Below are positions 24,801-35,129 of a stretch of DNA of 64,000 bases, piece after piece. Numbering within the stretch: position 1 is the stretch's first letter; every line of letters starts with the position of its first letter. The notes under the pieces were generated by a model that saw only the letters and a list, made by a program, of their open reading frames with translations, did not search any database and was not told the DNA's origin. The stretch is from Alnus glutinosa. Its lineage: Eukaryota > Streptophyta > Magnoliopsida > Fagales > Betulaceae. The translations under genes and the position numbers were made by a program. The stretch lies in the NCBI RefSeq assembly GCF_958979055.1, contig NC_084894.1:6445501-6509500 (forward strand). Reading direction: 5' to 3'.

Positions 24801-27800
24801 CGGTAGGGGTCTCCTTCAGCGCTACTTCTTTGGGGGCGGCCGCTTTGGGTGAAAGGCTCCGCTTTTCTCTTCCGGTGATGTCGCAGTGTGGTGCTCCTAT
24901 CTACCCATCGAAGTCCAAGTCGGTGCTGAGATACTACCGAAGATTGAAGGCAGGCAGAGGAGCTCAGTTGGACGCTTCTCTGATTGACGAGGCTTTGACG
25001 GCAATCAGTGCTCCAATGGCACTGCCTTTTGGTGCGGCCCGGCCCTCGTCAGAGCGTGGTGGGGGAACAGCCTGTAAGTCTTCTTTGGCTAGACTTCTTT
25101 GGCGTGGCTTCCTTGTCCTGAGCGTTGTGGCCCTTCCTTCGATTGGAGTGGGTGGGTCTCCTCTCTCCTCGGCCCAGTTTGTGGGTGTGAAGATGTTGGG
25201 TGTTGGTGCCCCGCCAAGGCTTGTGGTCTCTCCAGTGGTTGGGTGTCCTCCTCTATTGTCATCTTCCTTAGAGGTGAGTAAATCTTCGAGAGGAGATATT
25301 TTTGAAGAGGTTGATGGTTCTCCCGGGGCCGCGATAGATGTTAATTTCTGTTTCCATTCTTTGAGGGTCTCCCGTGAGGGGAATGTGAAGGGCTTTTTGG
25401 ATTTATAGGCTCAAGTTGATGAGGCGCAACGTCAAGAGATTTCAGTCTCCACTCCTAAGTTTAAAGGGAGTAGAGAAGTGAAAAACTTAGAGTGCTCGAT
25501 TAATTATGATGTTAGGAGTTTTGGTTCAAGCCAGGGCAAAGGCAAGAGTGCCCTTGCTGTGATGTAATGGTCTTTGGGTTTTGTGGGCTGGTTCATGTTG
25601 GGGTGTTTGGGTTTCCTTATATTTTTGGGTTTTGTGGGGTTTTTTTTTTTTTTTTTTACTTCCTGTATGCTTAGGGGCGCCTTTACGCTTTTTATAAATT
25701 TCTCTACTTACCTATATATATAAAAAAATAATATGAGAACATAAGTGCCACTTGGTTGGGACTCAGAATTTGTGTAAAGCTTGGACAAAGTATACATTAA
25801 AAGTTATGGAGTATTATGTTGGGAGAAAGTCCATTCTCAACAACACACACAATGATGAACATGAAAGAAAACAGTAAAGAAAGTATGAAATGAAATACAA
25901 AGATTTATATGATTCCCTCAACGTGAGGTACATCCACGGTTTGCACGCAAGTTCTACTATGAGGAAGAAAAGAGAGTACAAAAGCAACTGTTCTGATGGC
26001 TGACAGTATTTATAGTTCCACACAATTAGGGTTAAAATAATCAAGAGTACCAATAATACCCCCTCACGATTGTATGGACACTGCATGATCTCAGGGGCAT
26101 CTGGTCTCCAAATGCTCAGGTCGAACTACTACTAACCAAACATCAGAATCTACAAATACAACATACTAGCCCCTTATAGATAATATATCTATAAGGGGCT
26201 ATGTTATCTATAAGGGGCTATGTTATCTATAAGGGGCTAGTATGTTGTCAAAAAAAAAAAAAGATAATAAATTTTATGCCAATCATGTCTTTTCTCTCTC
26301 TCTCTCTCTCTCTCTCTCCCCCCCCCTTACTTTTCATTCTTATGGTTTTGTTGTCTGGGTTCACTGGCAGTTTTACCATTCTGTGAATCTGTCTTCTTTT
26401 ATGCTGTAAACGGATATCATGATTGATTTTACTTATAAAAAAAAACATATATCATGATTTTGGATATGAGATCCGATCCATTTCTCAATTCAATAGATGC
26501 CCAAAGACATATATCATGATCCGCTTGCTTAATGCATGGGACAAGTGTAGATGAAATTCTTGCTTGACTCATGACACAGTTCTAATCATAGCCATACTTT
26601 TATTCTTTTGCAGACATGCCTCAGAAGTTCCTACACTACAGATTGCATTTCAATACACAGTTGTTGTGCCCCCTGAGGAACTTTCACATTCGGGATTGGA
26701 TTCTGAAACTAGGTATGATTGATCCCACAGAACAGCTGTTGATAAACTTACATTCGTATTTTCTTGTTTCAGATGAATGGACCAAACATCTAAATTATTT
26801 ACTATTGGACATCAACTATGAATTTGCAGTGCTAATTAGATAAATTACTTAATTTCTTAGGTGGGAGTTACTACCTGTGAGCACTGTATTTGACTGTGAT
26901 CCATGTTTTTGCCATTAGCTGAACCTCAATGATGTTTCTTTCAGACCTTGTAGAATATGCCTTTTAGTTGGCTTCTTTTGTGATCACTACTCATTCAAAC
27001 CACTCTTGAACACCAAATTCCAGAACCCTAAGGTCACAAGTTAAGCTTTTGATTGTGTACCAGACTATTTTGACCGATAGAGGAAGCAAGATGCCAAGGC
27101 AAAGATTGTTGTCACATATAATTATTCTTCTTAAGGCACTCTTATCCTTCTTTGTTTTCATCTACCTTGTCGGCACACTACCATATTGGGACTAAAAGTT
27201 GAAATTTGCTGAGTACCTTCAGAATATCCTCTCATTTTTCATTGCTTCCCTTAATATTTTCAATATTAATGATTGCATTGAGCTGAATAAATTACTTTTG
27301 AGGCATGAGGAGATTTGTGATTGGATTTGAGGGAAGACTGCAATTCTTAATGGCATTCTCTCCAGTTTGTTATGGTTTTGCTCTTTAGGTTGTTAAGTCA
27401 TGTCTATTGGTCTATGTATTTGTGCCTTAGTAGTCACCACATCATTTCTTCCTCTTTTTATCCTAGTTTTTTCTTGTTTCTCAAATTTTTGCTGTAAAAT
27501 TTTCTTTTTCTCCAAAAGCTTGCTTATTAAGATAGCTCTTTGAGACATTCTGGGCTTAGCTTGACGCAGTGAATGTTAACGCAGACCGAAGCATTCCCTC
27601 AAACGACGACTAAGGATTCGAACTTTGCAATATGGAACAGCTCAGAATATTAATGAGCTTTATGACACTGTTGACCCCGAAGTAGTTCTATCATTACTTG
27701 TTCACAAGGTAATTTTCTTAACCGCCCCGTTAAAATGTTATTTCGATTTTTTTTTTCCATTCTTCTTGATTTTCTGCTTCATTGGCACATTGCACCGCGG

Positions 27801-30297
27801 AAAATTTCAAGGAAGATTGTCCTAGCACTTGGGTTGTTTCTTTTCAAGTAAAGTAATTAAGTGGACTCCAAGACTTTAGTGGTGTAAGAAATTTATTTAC
27901 TTACTAATTGAGCTAGATGGTTTGCAACAGCTAAGATATTGATCCGTTTTGTTGCTTTTATTGCAATCAGGGCCAGTCAAGGGAAGGTTGAAATTCTAAC
28001 TGTAGCTTGATCAGTAGACACTGCTCCTAAGTGGATGCGTTTCAGATTACTCCCTGTGGTGCGGTTAGCCTCTAGTGTTATATAGCATCTGATCTAAGGG
28101 TGCAATAACAGCCATCATCTCTATTTAGGATAGAGAAATAAAATGATGTATCTGAGGGGAACGCTCAAATGCCAAAGAGAAATGCCTCTGTATATATGAT
28201 AGGAACCCGAAATATTGAGACTAAAAGAGAGAACTTTTATTGATAATTCATAGATGATTTAACTCATAGGCTAGGGTTACATTTATAGGATAGATTAATG
28301 AGTAAACAAGGAAAAGAAACATGGCTTATTGTCTTGCTATATTAGGATTGGGTTGAGAGGGAAAGTAGCTGTTAGAGGCTATGCAGATTTGGCACCTGCT
28401 GTTGCTTGCCTTGGGTGATAGCCGCTTGCCTTAGGTGATAAACCCTAATTGATAGATAAAACCCTAATTGATATTTGCCTTCCCTAATACGCTACTTGCC
28501 TTATTTAGTACCTAACAATATATCTATAGAGGACCTGACATATTTTTGTGGAAGGCATTACTAGCATTCTCCTTGTCCCGACTATTGCCTTACGAAATTG
28601 TGACATACTGCTGATGAAAGAGAACACCTTTCTCCTCTACCAGAACTAGGATATCTTTTAACTTTTCCAGGAAAATCATTGTCTGATTGGAGTTAATTGA
28701 TGCATAGCCTATCCGAGTGAATGAGCCTTTTGGATGAATTTCCAGTAATTGGCTCAAATGTCATTTCTCTTGCTGTGATAGAACTATAAATAATAAATTT
28801 AAGTCCATTGTGCCAAGTTAAATTATGAAACAAGAGGAAAGAAATTTAAAATTCTTAACAGGAAAATAAGACTCATCATCCCCAAGGTTTTGTTGTAGTA
28901 TGGTTACTGGGTACGCGTGGCTTTCTTTCCTTGAACCATTTTTTTCTTTTGGTATGTAAATTTTCCTTCAACGGCAGCGTTATCAATATTTAGAGAATTA
29001 CTAAGATTGCCTAAGATTCTTTTTTTTTTTTTTTTGCCCTCTTTTTATTCCCCCGCACTCTCCTTCTACTCAACATTCTCAGCACTTGTTGACTAACAAA
29101 TAATACTAATAAATATTATTTGTGTTGTAGGTTATATTGGCCTCTTTAGAGCAAGGGGTTAGGGAGGGCAGGATGTTGCTACACGATTGGCTAGTGATCC
29201 TCACAGCTCAGTATAATGATGCTTATAAACTTGTTCAGTACAAGAATGGAAGTTCAATAACTACACAGATTGATGTTGCATTCTCACAATGCCCACAACT
29301 GCAGCCCTTACCCCGCTTGGTTTTTGCTTTGCTTCGAAATCCTCTTCTCCGTTTCCATGAAGAAGGTGTTCACCCAGACTACCGGATCTACTTGCAATGC
29401 CTTTTCAGGTAATTGGTGCTCATATGATATCCATATTTTTCCAACTTTTCTAACTTCGGGTAATTGAACAACTATTTAGTATCCTATATGTCATACCAAA
29501 AATGGAAAATGGGAGGAATTCTTAGTTTAGTATTTATGTTGGGGAAGATCAAATATTTGGTCTCACTTTGCCTGACCTTGGTGTCCACTTGGGCATCATT
29601 ATTGTATTTCTACTTACTGTGACCTGAGTTCTACATTAAGTAATATATATGCTAAACTTTATATTTATGCCGCACAATTTATACTTCTGATGGGTGTTGC
29701 AATAACTACTTTGAAGAATCACTCATGTAATTTTCTTTGTTCAGAAATTAATTGTGCAAATTCATTTTTCTAAAATTTGTGTTGCAGCGCATTGGAACCA
29801 AGTTCCCTTCACCGTGCTGTGTATCCGGTGCTGGTGTCATATTCTACTCCAGATAAACAAGCATATCCACGCCACTCATTGAATCGTGCTGCACTGTTTA
29901 CCAGCGGTAGTCCAATATTTTTCCTTGACGCATTTACAACACTCATTGTGTTTTATTCTTCAACAGCAGACCCTGCAATTCCTTTTCCTCCTCCTCATGA
30001 CTGTAAGTTTATTTTACTTGTAAGAGCTGCTCTGGGTTCAATGATTGCAGTTGTGCTTAACTTTTGAATACAAATGGCATCTCAGGTCTGTTGCGGAATA
30101 GTATTAACAAATTAAAGCAAGAAAGATGCATCACTCCCAAACTCATATTTATCAGGGGAGGGCAGGATGATGCCACAGTTTTTGAGAACTATCTTATTGA
30201 GGAACAAGACGTCGATGGAAGCGGCCTCACAAGCGTCATGGGTTTCATTTCCTTCCTAGAAGATATTACACAAAGCGTGTTGGAATACCTGAAGTAG
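13488..30297 (+). CDS. SEC23-type COPII coat protein, divergent paralogue
   Basis: SEC23 is the inner-coat subunit of COPII vesicles at ER exit sites; it binds SEC24 and stimulates Sar1 GTPase. Exons: 13488-13815, 14095-14160, 20548-20601, 20697-20869, 21068-21254, 21387-21532, 21608-21762, 22121-22202, 22280-22395, 26614-26712, 27585-27708, 29131-29408, 29788-30002, 30086-30297. They splice in frame to 744 aa (family about 765). The zinc finger has Cys53, Cys56, Cys73 and Cys76. The trunk domain starts near VYVAAVDLS (residue 123) and includes [19 protein letters not shown]. Next come the beta-barrel and helical regions ([40 protein letters not shown]). A C-terminal gelsolin-like domain ends the protein. 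The sequence is far from canonical SEC23 and looks closest to the At4g01810 (AtSEC23A) type. Thr705 sits where the Sar1-stimulating Arg of QARFLL is expected. Introns 2 and 9 hold retroelements. Confidence 0.93.
14985..16060 (-). mobile_element. ORF1-only LINE derivative, antisense in SEC23 intron 2
   Basis: On the minus strand an open frame of 276 codons (16024 to 15194) matches the C-terminal half of the ORF1-like protein at 23502-25563. Shared features are [11 protein letters not shown] with [12 protein letters not shown], a SLEAVNMSI helix, [14 protein letters not shown], and the end [20 protein letters not shown] followed by a basic tail. A LINE-type 3' tail follows (CTTCCTGTGTACTTAGGG, GCCTTACGCTTTC, AATAAAG) and a poly-A tract, seen as T-run on + at 14982-14990. 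No reverse transcriptase is present. The 5' edge near 16060 is uncertain. Confidence 0.8.
16245..16405 (+). mobile_element. tRNA-related SINE-like repeat
   Basis: The text ATGATATCAGATGAGAGGTC, then AAGTTTGAACC (a decayed B-box), then ATATTCCATGTGCTGAGCC and TTGTTGAGGAGTGTTAGAA, matches a family I recall as very common in eudicot genomes. There is no open frame. Boundaries are approximate and no target duplication was found. Confidence 0.45.
16425..17120 (+). mobile_element. LINE ORF2 3' fragment (zf-RVT) in SEC23 intron 2
   Basis: Decayed frames read [20 protein letters not shown], then the zf-RVT domain at 16625-16885: [55 protein letters not shown] homologue of WKERNN follows after a stop. 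The 3' tail is TTACGGGCGCCTTACGC, AATAAGAATG and an A-rich end near 17120. A T-run at 16570-16591 interrupts the frame at the same place as in the 6180-7772 copy. Confidence 0.85.
17121..18224 (+). other. SEC23 intron 2 DNA without recognised content
   Basis: This lies between two LINE fragments. Purine-rich stretches give repeated words (GAGAGTGAAACTAGAGAGCG, AACCACCTTGACCAAAAA) at 17870-18060. These look like a short, degenerate local repeat rather than exons. Confidence 0.35.
18225..20290 (+). mobile_element. LINE ORF2 remnant with RT domain, in SEC23 intron 2
   Basis: Frames in succession encode plant L1-type reverse transcriptase. There is [11 protein letters not shown] (before 18320), then [20 protein letters not shown] with [19 protein letters not shown] and [14 protein letters not shown] (18400-18610). 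[20 protein letters not shown] follows, then the catalytic box LFANDTLIF (18783-18809), where the usual FADD has become [24 protein letters not shown] with WLASWK is at 18955-19075. FRDN- and WHD-type downstream pieces ([26 protein letters not shown]) lie at 19740-19925. The zf-RVT segment is largely deleted near 20000-20045. The tail is TTTCCTGTGTACCTGGG near 20245. Inactive. Confidence 0.9.
19460..19705 (-). mobile_element. Antisense LINE 3' end nested in the LINE
   Basis: On the minus strand this reads [20 protein letters not shown] followed by a LINE-type 3' UTR (GTATACGTCATGTGTACCTA, TACACTTTAAATGAATATTC) and a short T/A-rich end at about 19460. Sense LINE text is seen on both sides, so it is a later insertion or a local inversion. 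Confidence 0.7.
23290..25725 (+). mobile_element. ORF1-only LINE derivative in SEC23 intron 9
   Basis: GC-richer than the surrounding intron. Frames at 23502-24068, 24072-24347 and 24290-25408, continuing in another frame to the TAA at 25564-25566, encode one ORF1-like protein broken by frameshifts and stops. It opens with [20 protein letters not shown] and [20 protein letters not shown], then [20 protein letters not shown] with [18 protein letters not shown]. After a Ser/Gly/Pro-rich linker come [20 protein letters not shown] and finally [16 protein letters not shown]. No endonuclease or RT follows. The 3' end is CTTCCTGTATGCTTAGGGGC, GCCTTTACGC and a short A-rich tail near 25725. I know this protein type as a common hypothetical in woody eudicot genomes. 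Confidence 0.8.
25817..26163. mobile_element. Candidate solo LTR in SEC23 intron 9
   Basis: 347 bp beginning TGTTGGGAGAAAGTCC and ending AAATACAACA. The flanks TATTA (25812-25816) and TACTA (26164-26168) could be a 5-bp target duplication with one change. Internal text (GATTCCCTCAACGTGAGG, TACATCCACGG, ACAGTATTTATAG) resembles Copia-type plant LTRs. There is no primer-binding site or internal domain nearby. Confidence 0.5.
26158..26249. repeat. Foldback with 21-bp tandem units
   Basis: ACAACATACTAGCCCCTTAT at 26158 is mirrored by ATAAGGGGCTAGTATGTTGT ending at 26249. Between them TATCTATAAGGGGCTATGT repeats at 21-bp spacing. It overlaps the right edge of the solo-LTR candidate, so one of the two boundaries may be wrong. 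Confidence 0.8.
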
Positions 30298-33200
30298 AAG
30301 ACAAGTACCAGAAACCCAATCACAAATTACAATTACAGGGAAACAAAAGAAAGAAAAAAAGGTACAACTTATATATTCGTCAGGAGTATAGTTGTCCATG
30401 TTTTTGTTCAAAACAGGAATATAGTTGGATCAAACTGAGCTAGGACGAGTTGCTTTTCTTTCTTTTCTTTTTTGAATAAAGTTGCTTTTCTTTCAGCTGT
30501 TTTTTCGCAATGCTTGGAAATGAAATCAGTCATTTCATTGAGGAACAGTAGCAATCATTATAATTTCTTTTCTCGTGCATTTTGTTTTTTGTTTGTTTTA
30601 GAGAACTTCATCAAAGATTCGGTGAGTGAAGTAGGCTGTGATCATGAATAAAGCACATCAGAATTGTTAAAATATTGTCTGGTTGAAAAGAAAAGAAAAA
30701 GTGATAATGTTGGTAATGATAAACAGCTTGTTGCACATCAACATCTGCCCTGATATTATTTGTTAGGGGGATAATTAGGTAGTGAATCCTGGAGCGAGGT
30801 TTTGATGTAACATATCAAGTTACTATCGTATCTCAAAAGTCTAAGTTTATAGTTTTAGATGAATAAGGCTTGAATTCCGTGCGCATAGGATGTAAGCTGG
30901 GATTGTCACATCAGTAATTGGGAACGCGTTGCACTCCCAACTTACATCTTGGGCGCACAAGACACGGACCAGAACTGTTTTAGATTTCTTTACGTTATAT
31001 CAATCAATTAATTCTTTTTAACATCCAAAACGTATCTTAACTATTTCCATTGTCCCAAACACGAATTGAATTTTCACATTTGTGAAACCCTAGGAATATA
31101 GGACACCACTTGACCCTTATAATATCTTGATTCTCCGACATAGGATTCCATATTAGAAAATGATCAGATTTCGTCGAATTTTGTCATTATGATAGTATTT
31201 ATCATCACTGCTCATATGATTCTTCGCATCCATTGATGTGAAAGTTTTATCACTTTGATGCACAACGCTTTGATCAACGAAAGGTCGGAGAGGAAGCAAA
31301 AACCACAAAGAACGAGGGTTTTGCTTCTTCGTCTGCTCCTTCCAAGGAAATAAAAAGAAAATATAACAAGACAGGGAGAGGGAAACTCAATCATCATCGA
31401 TTCATCAAGAAAGAAGAAAGTCTGGATTGTTTGGTTGTGGGAAAAGTTCCTCTTTTTCTTTTTTGAAAAAAGAAAATCGTAGTCATAATTCATGATGGAA
31501 ATAAAACCTTAAGAGTCTGTTTGATTTTGCAATTTTGTGGATAACGAGTATGATTTGAAATTAAAACGCAGAAAATGAATTTTTTGGGATTGCGTTTTTT
31601 AAAATTACAATTTGAAAAGAAAAAATATGTGTTTTCAAATCGTAGGCAATTGAGTGTTTTTTGAAAAACGCACAATTTTAAAGATTAGAAGTCACTAGCG
31701 ATTTTGAAGGTTAAATTACGATTTTGTTAAACACTTAATTTTGTTTTTAAAAATCACATTGTTCAAATTGCACATTTTAAAATCGCAAACTCAGACGGAC
31801 TCTAATTATAAATCTTTCTAGATGTATAAACCAAATAAGAATAAGGTATTTGTCAATGACCGGGATTTCCTACTTAAATTCCAAAGGATTTGGCTAGGGA
31901 ATAAGAGGGGGCTGCAAATTCCGGAATGTCCAAATAGGTTGGCTCCACACCCCAAGCAATCCTGAGACTTACCCAGTCTCAGGCATCCCAAGACTCGTAC
32001 TCTTCTCTCTGACTCTCTGACCGATTTCAGAGATCTAAATCTATTTGCCAAAGTACAATATGTTTTTTCTTTTTTGATAACCAAGTTAAACCGGTAGAGT
32101 AATATTCTCATTTCCACATTTCATATTGTGTTAGAGAATGCTATTCTTCACACTCATTTTATATTGGTTAATATAACCTATTTTAAGTGACTTTTAATGT
32201 CAGTCATTTTTAAAAAATAAAATAAAAATTACTTTAAATACATCACGCCAATCAATATGAATAAATATAATAAAGATAAATCGGTATCATTCTTTATCAT
32301 TGTTATTATTATTGTTATGTAAAAGTGATTAGACACTAAAAACAACATTGCCAGCTCATTTGGTTGGCATCCACAGATCTACTAACGGACATACATTTCC
32401 AAAGAAGCTTAAAAAATCTATTTGTTCCATGATTAGGGGGTCAAGACACATATTTTTATTTAATTCTTTTAACAAAAATGAATAATGATACAAAGTTTGT
32501 TTTGTTTTGTTTTGATGTCAAACAACTTTATGAAGCAGTCTGAAGCTAGTGAATGGCCCCACGTACATTCCAAATTTTCCAAGCATACTTTTAAAAAAAA
32601 AAAATAATAAAAATAAAAAATAAAAAATTCTGTTAACTCTATGATTAGATAGAAAGGACATTCAAATTACAATTCCATCCAACGTTTTTATACGGAGTAG
32701 GCTGAGGCTATTGAATAGCCACTAGCCCCCACGTACATTCCAAATTTCCTAAGCATAAAAAAGTTGTATTAACTCTAGATTAGATAGAAAAGGCATACAT
32801 CCAACGTTTTTATGTTTAATTTTTTTTTTTTTTTTTTTAATTGGGTTGGAGGATTTTCTTTTTCTTTTTAATTTAATCTATAATACTGGCATTTATTCAA
32901 AATATATATAATTTTCAAGTGTATTTTTTCTATTAAAAAATGTATAAGAATTACATTATTTTGGATAAATGTCAACTTAGTAGATCTGGTCCAAGAAATT
33001 ATTGAATCTAATTTGGATAAACCTTTTTCTTTATAAAATCTGTTAGGTTAGAATCAAAGTCAATCGGTGTTAATAGAGCTCTGGCTATGTTTTGGAGCTT
33101 TACTATCGAAATATTTTTTTACGGGCTTTTTTGCCTTTTTTTTTAAGGTTTTTTTTTTTCTTTTTTTTGAATGATTTGCCTTCGGCCTCCTTCTTCTCCT

Positions 33201-34920
33201 TATTATTATTATTATTATTATTTGCGTTGCTTGCAGCGCTTTTACTTTTGTTAAATTTTTTCAATAAATTCTCACTTATTAAAAAAATAAAAATAAAAAA
33301 CTGATATCACACCCTACTTCGTGACAATGTCATGTAAATTTTTTTTTTTAATTATTATTATTCAATGCGGGAAAATGAGGAAAGGGAAAAATTACAAGAC
33401 AATAAAAAATAAAAGTGACAAAATCATCCTTAGAATAGTTAGAAATGTGTCAAATAAATTACCCGACCCACCAGATGAACTAGGGCCGCCAAATAAGGCA
33501 ATTAAAGTACGCAAAGTTCCGTAAACAGAACAAATTATGGACTAGCAGGGGACGGACAACAGCATGAACTAGCTCGAGACCCTTCAACCCTATCCCAATC
33601 CCCAATGCAAGGATTCAAACAATGACATTATCCTCAAAATACCCTTCAACCATACTAAAACCTCTATAGGTTTAACAACACGGCTATCAGCAGTAGGCTG
33701 AGGGTAACAAAACATGATCGTCAGAAGTCGGTTGAGAGCGGAATAACACTGTTAAAAGAAGAAAAAGAGGTCAGCACAAAGACAAAGTCTCTAGCACATG
33801 AATAACCCAAATACAACCAAGGAAACAATTAGCTACAAAAAACATAGAGAATAGAAAAATACAGGGAAAAAAAAAGGCAAAAAATTCCACAAGGATAGTA
33901 ACACTGGTGAAGGGCAAGGTGAAGGATGGCGACGAGGACACGGTTATAGGCTGGCGCGTTTAAACCACTAGTCAGCGTGTGAAGACCACAAGCTGACACT
34001 GGAGGTCGGGAGGGAGGGGGACCACCATAGGAAACGGACAACAACGGCGAGAGACAGCAGAAGAGAGGAGCCGAGGTGTCACACGCAACATAGGGTTGTC
34101 CATGCGTCGATGCGTGTTTATTGGACGGAGACATGGCTAGTGGTGGTGGAATGCAGAGAGGCCCAGGAATAAGGTAGAGTGGTGCGTTCGAGGGTGGACT
34201 TTCCTGAAGTTAACAAATTTGATTTTGAAAAACCAAATCCAAAAAATTCAAAAATGAGGCAGAAATGAGGCTGAGAGCAGCTGGAAGAGGTTGAAACCGG
34301 ACAATTTGCGGTAGAGATGGTGCGGAGATGAACAACGATGGAAGAGGAGCCGATAAAGCTGCTAAAGCATGAAAACAAGAAAAAATGATGTAAAATGGAA
34401 AGAGAGAAGATGAGAAGGAGGAAGGGAAACAACGCCATACCTCTTCCCTCATAACAACCATACGAGGCGGAGGAGAGCCTCAAAAGGAGGTGGCCGACTT
34501 CTACTAAGAAAAACTTAATTGCCAATATTTTAAGAGGGGAAAAAAAATCAAACAATAAAACATAATAAGTAATTATTTAATAATTGATGTAATAAATGTC
34601 ACGTAAAATATCACACCAGTTTATAATGACTTATAAGAAAAGGCGTATCACCCCTAAAAACACATGTTACTACAATTTTCAATGCTTAAAAAAATATTAG
34701 AAGTTATTGTAATTAAGTTAATGCTTATCGGCAAAAAGGAAACAAAGAAAATCTAGATTCTTGCTCAGTCATGAAATCCGAATTCCATCTCTACCCTCGC
34801 ATCCGAATGTATTCTCTAAAGGCAGATGGTCATTTGGTAATATGAAATTAGAATCTGTGTAATTGGTAGAATCCCCTCCATCATAATTGGATATTTACAG
34901 AAACTTCGACTACTCTACTC
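30298..34920. other. Intergenic DNA between the SEC23-type and LIF2-type genes
   Basis: 30298-30700 probably includes the SEC23-type 3' UTR. A MITE lies at 31512-31803. Two related segments at 32540-32600 and 32690-32750 share GCCCCCACGTACATTCC(A)AA text and an A-rich neighbour. 33340-34550 begins with a T-run and is purine-rich and GC-richer on +. It could be an antisense retroelement, but no domain is recognisable in any frame. I see no gene. Confidence 0.35.
31512..31803. mobile_element. MITE-like element, second copy of the 12309 family
   Basis: The left end AGAGTCTGTTTGATTTTGC and right end ATCGCAAACTCAGACGGACT are inverted repeats. Shared internal order with 12309-12594 includes an AAAATTACAATTTGAAAA word, a TTTTCAAAT palindrome, an AAAAACGCA(C/G)AATTTTA word and AAAAATCACATT. 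No open frame has a domain. Confidence 0.65.
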
Positions 34921-35089
34921 TTTTCTTTAGTCTAGGGTTCCTAAACCCATAAAAGAAGCAGTGCAATAATTCTTCCATTTACAACGTCCCGACAATTGGA
35001 TCGCGCATTTCAGTACGAATTTCGCTTTCACTTCGCTCTTCTAACTTTTACAGCGAAAAATTGTCTCCGCAGATAGCTTCTGCTTCTCG

Positions 35090-35129
<40 letters not shown>

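Noticed and set aside
33829..34555. Minus-strand open frames of 83-145 codons in intergenic DNA
   Set aside because: They are Ser/Phe/Leu-rich with no domain or splice structure. The segment may be retroelement-derived but nothing specific is recognisable.
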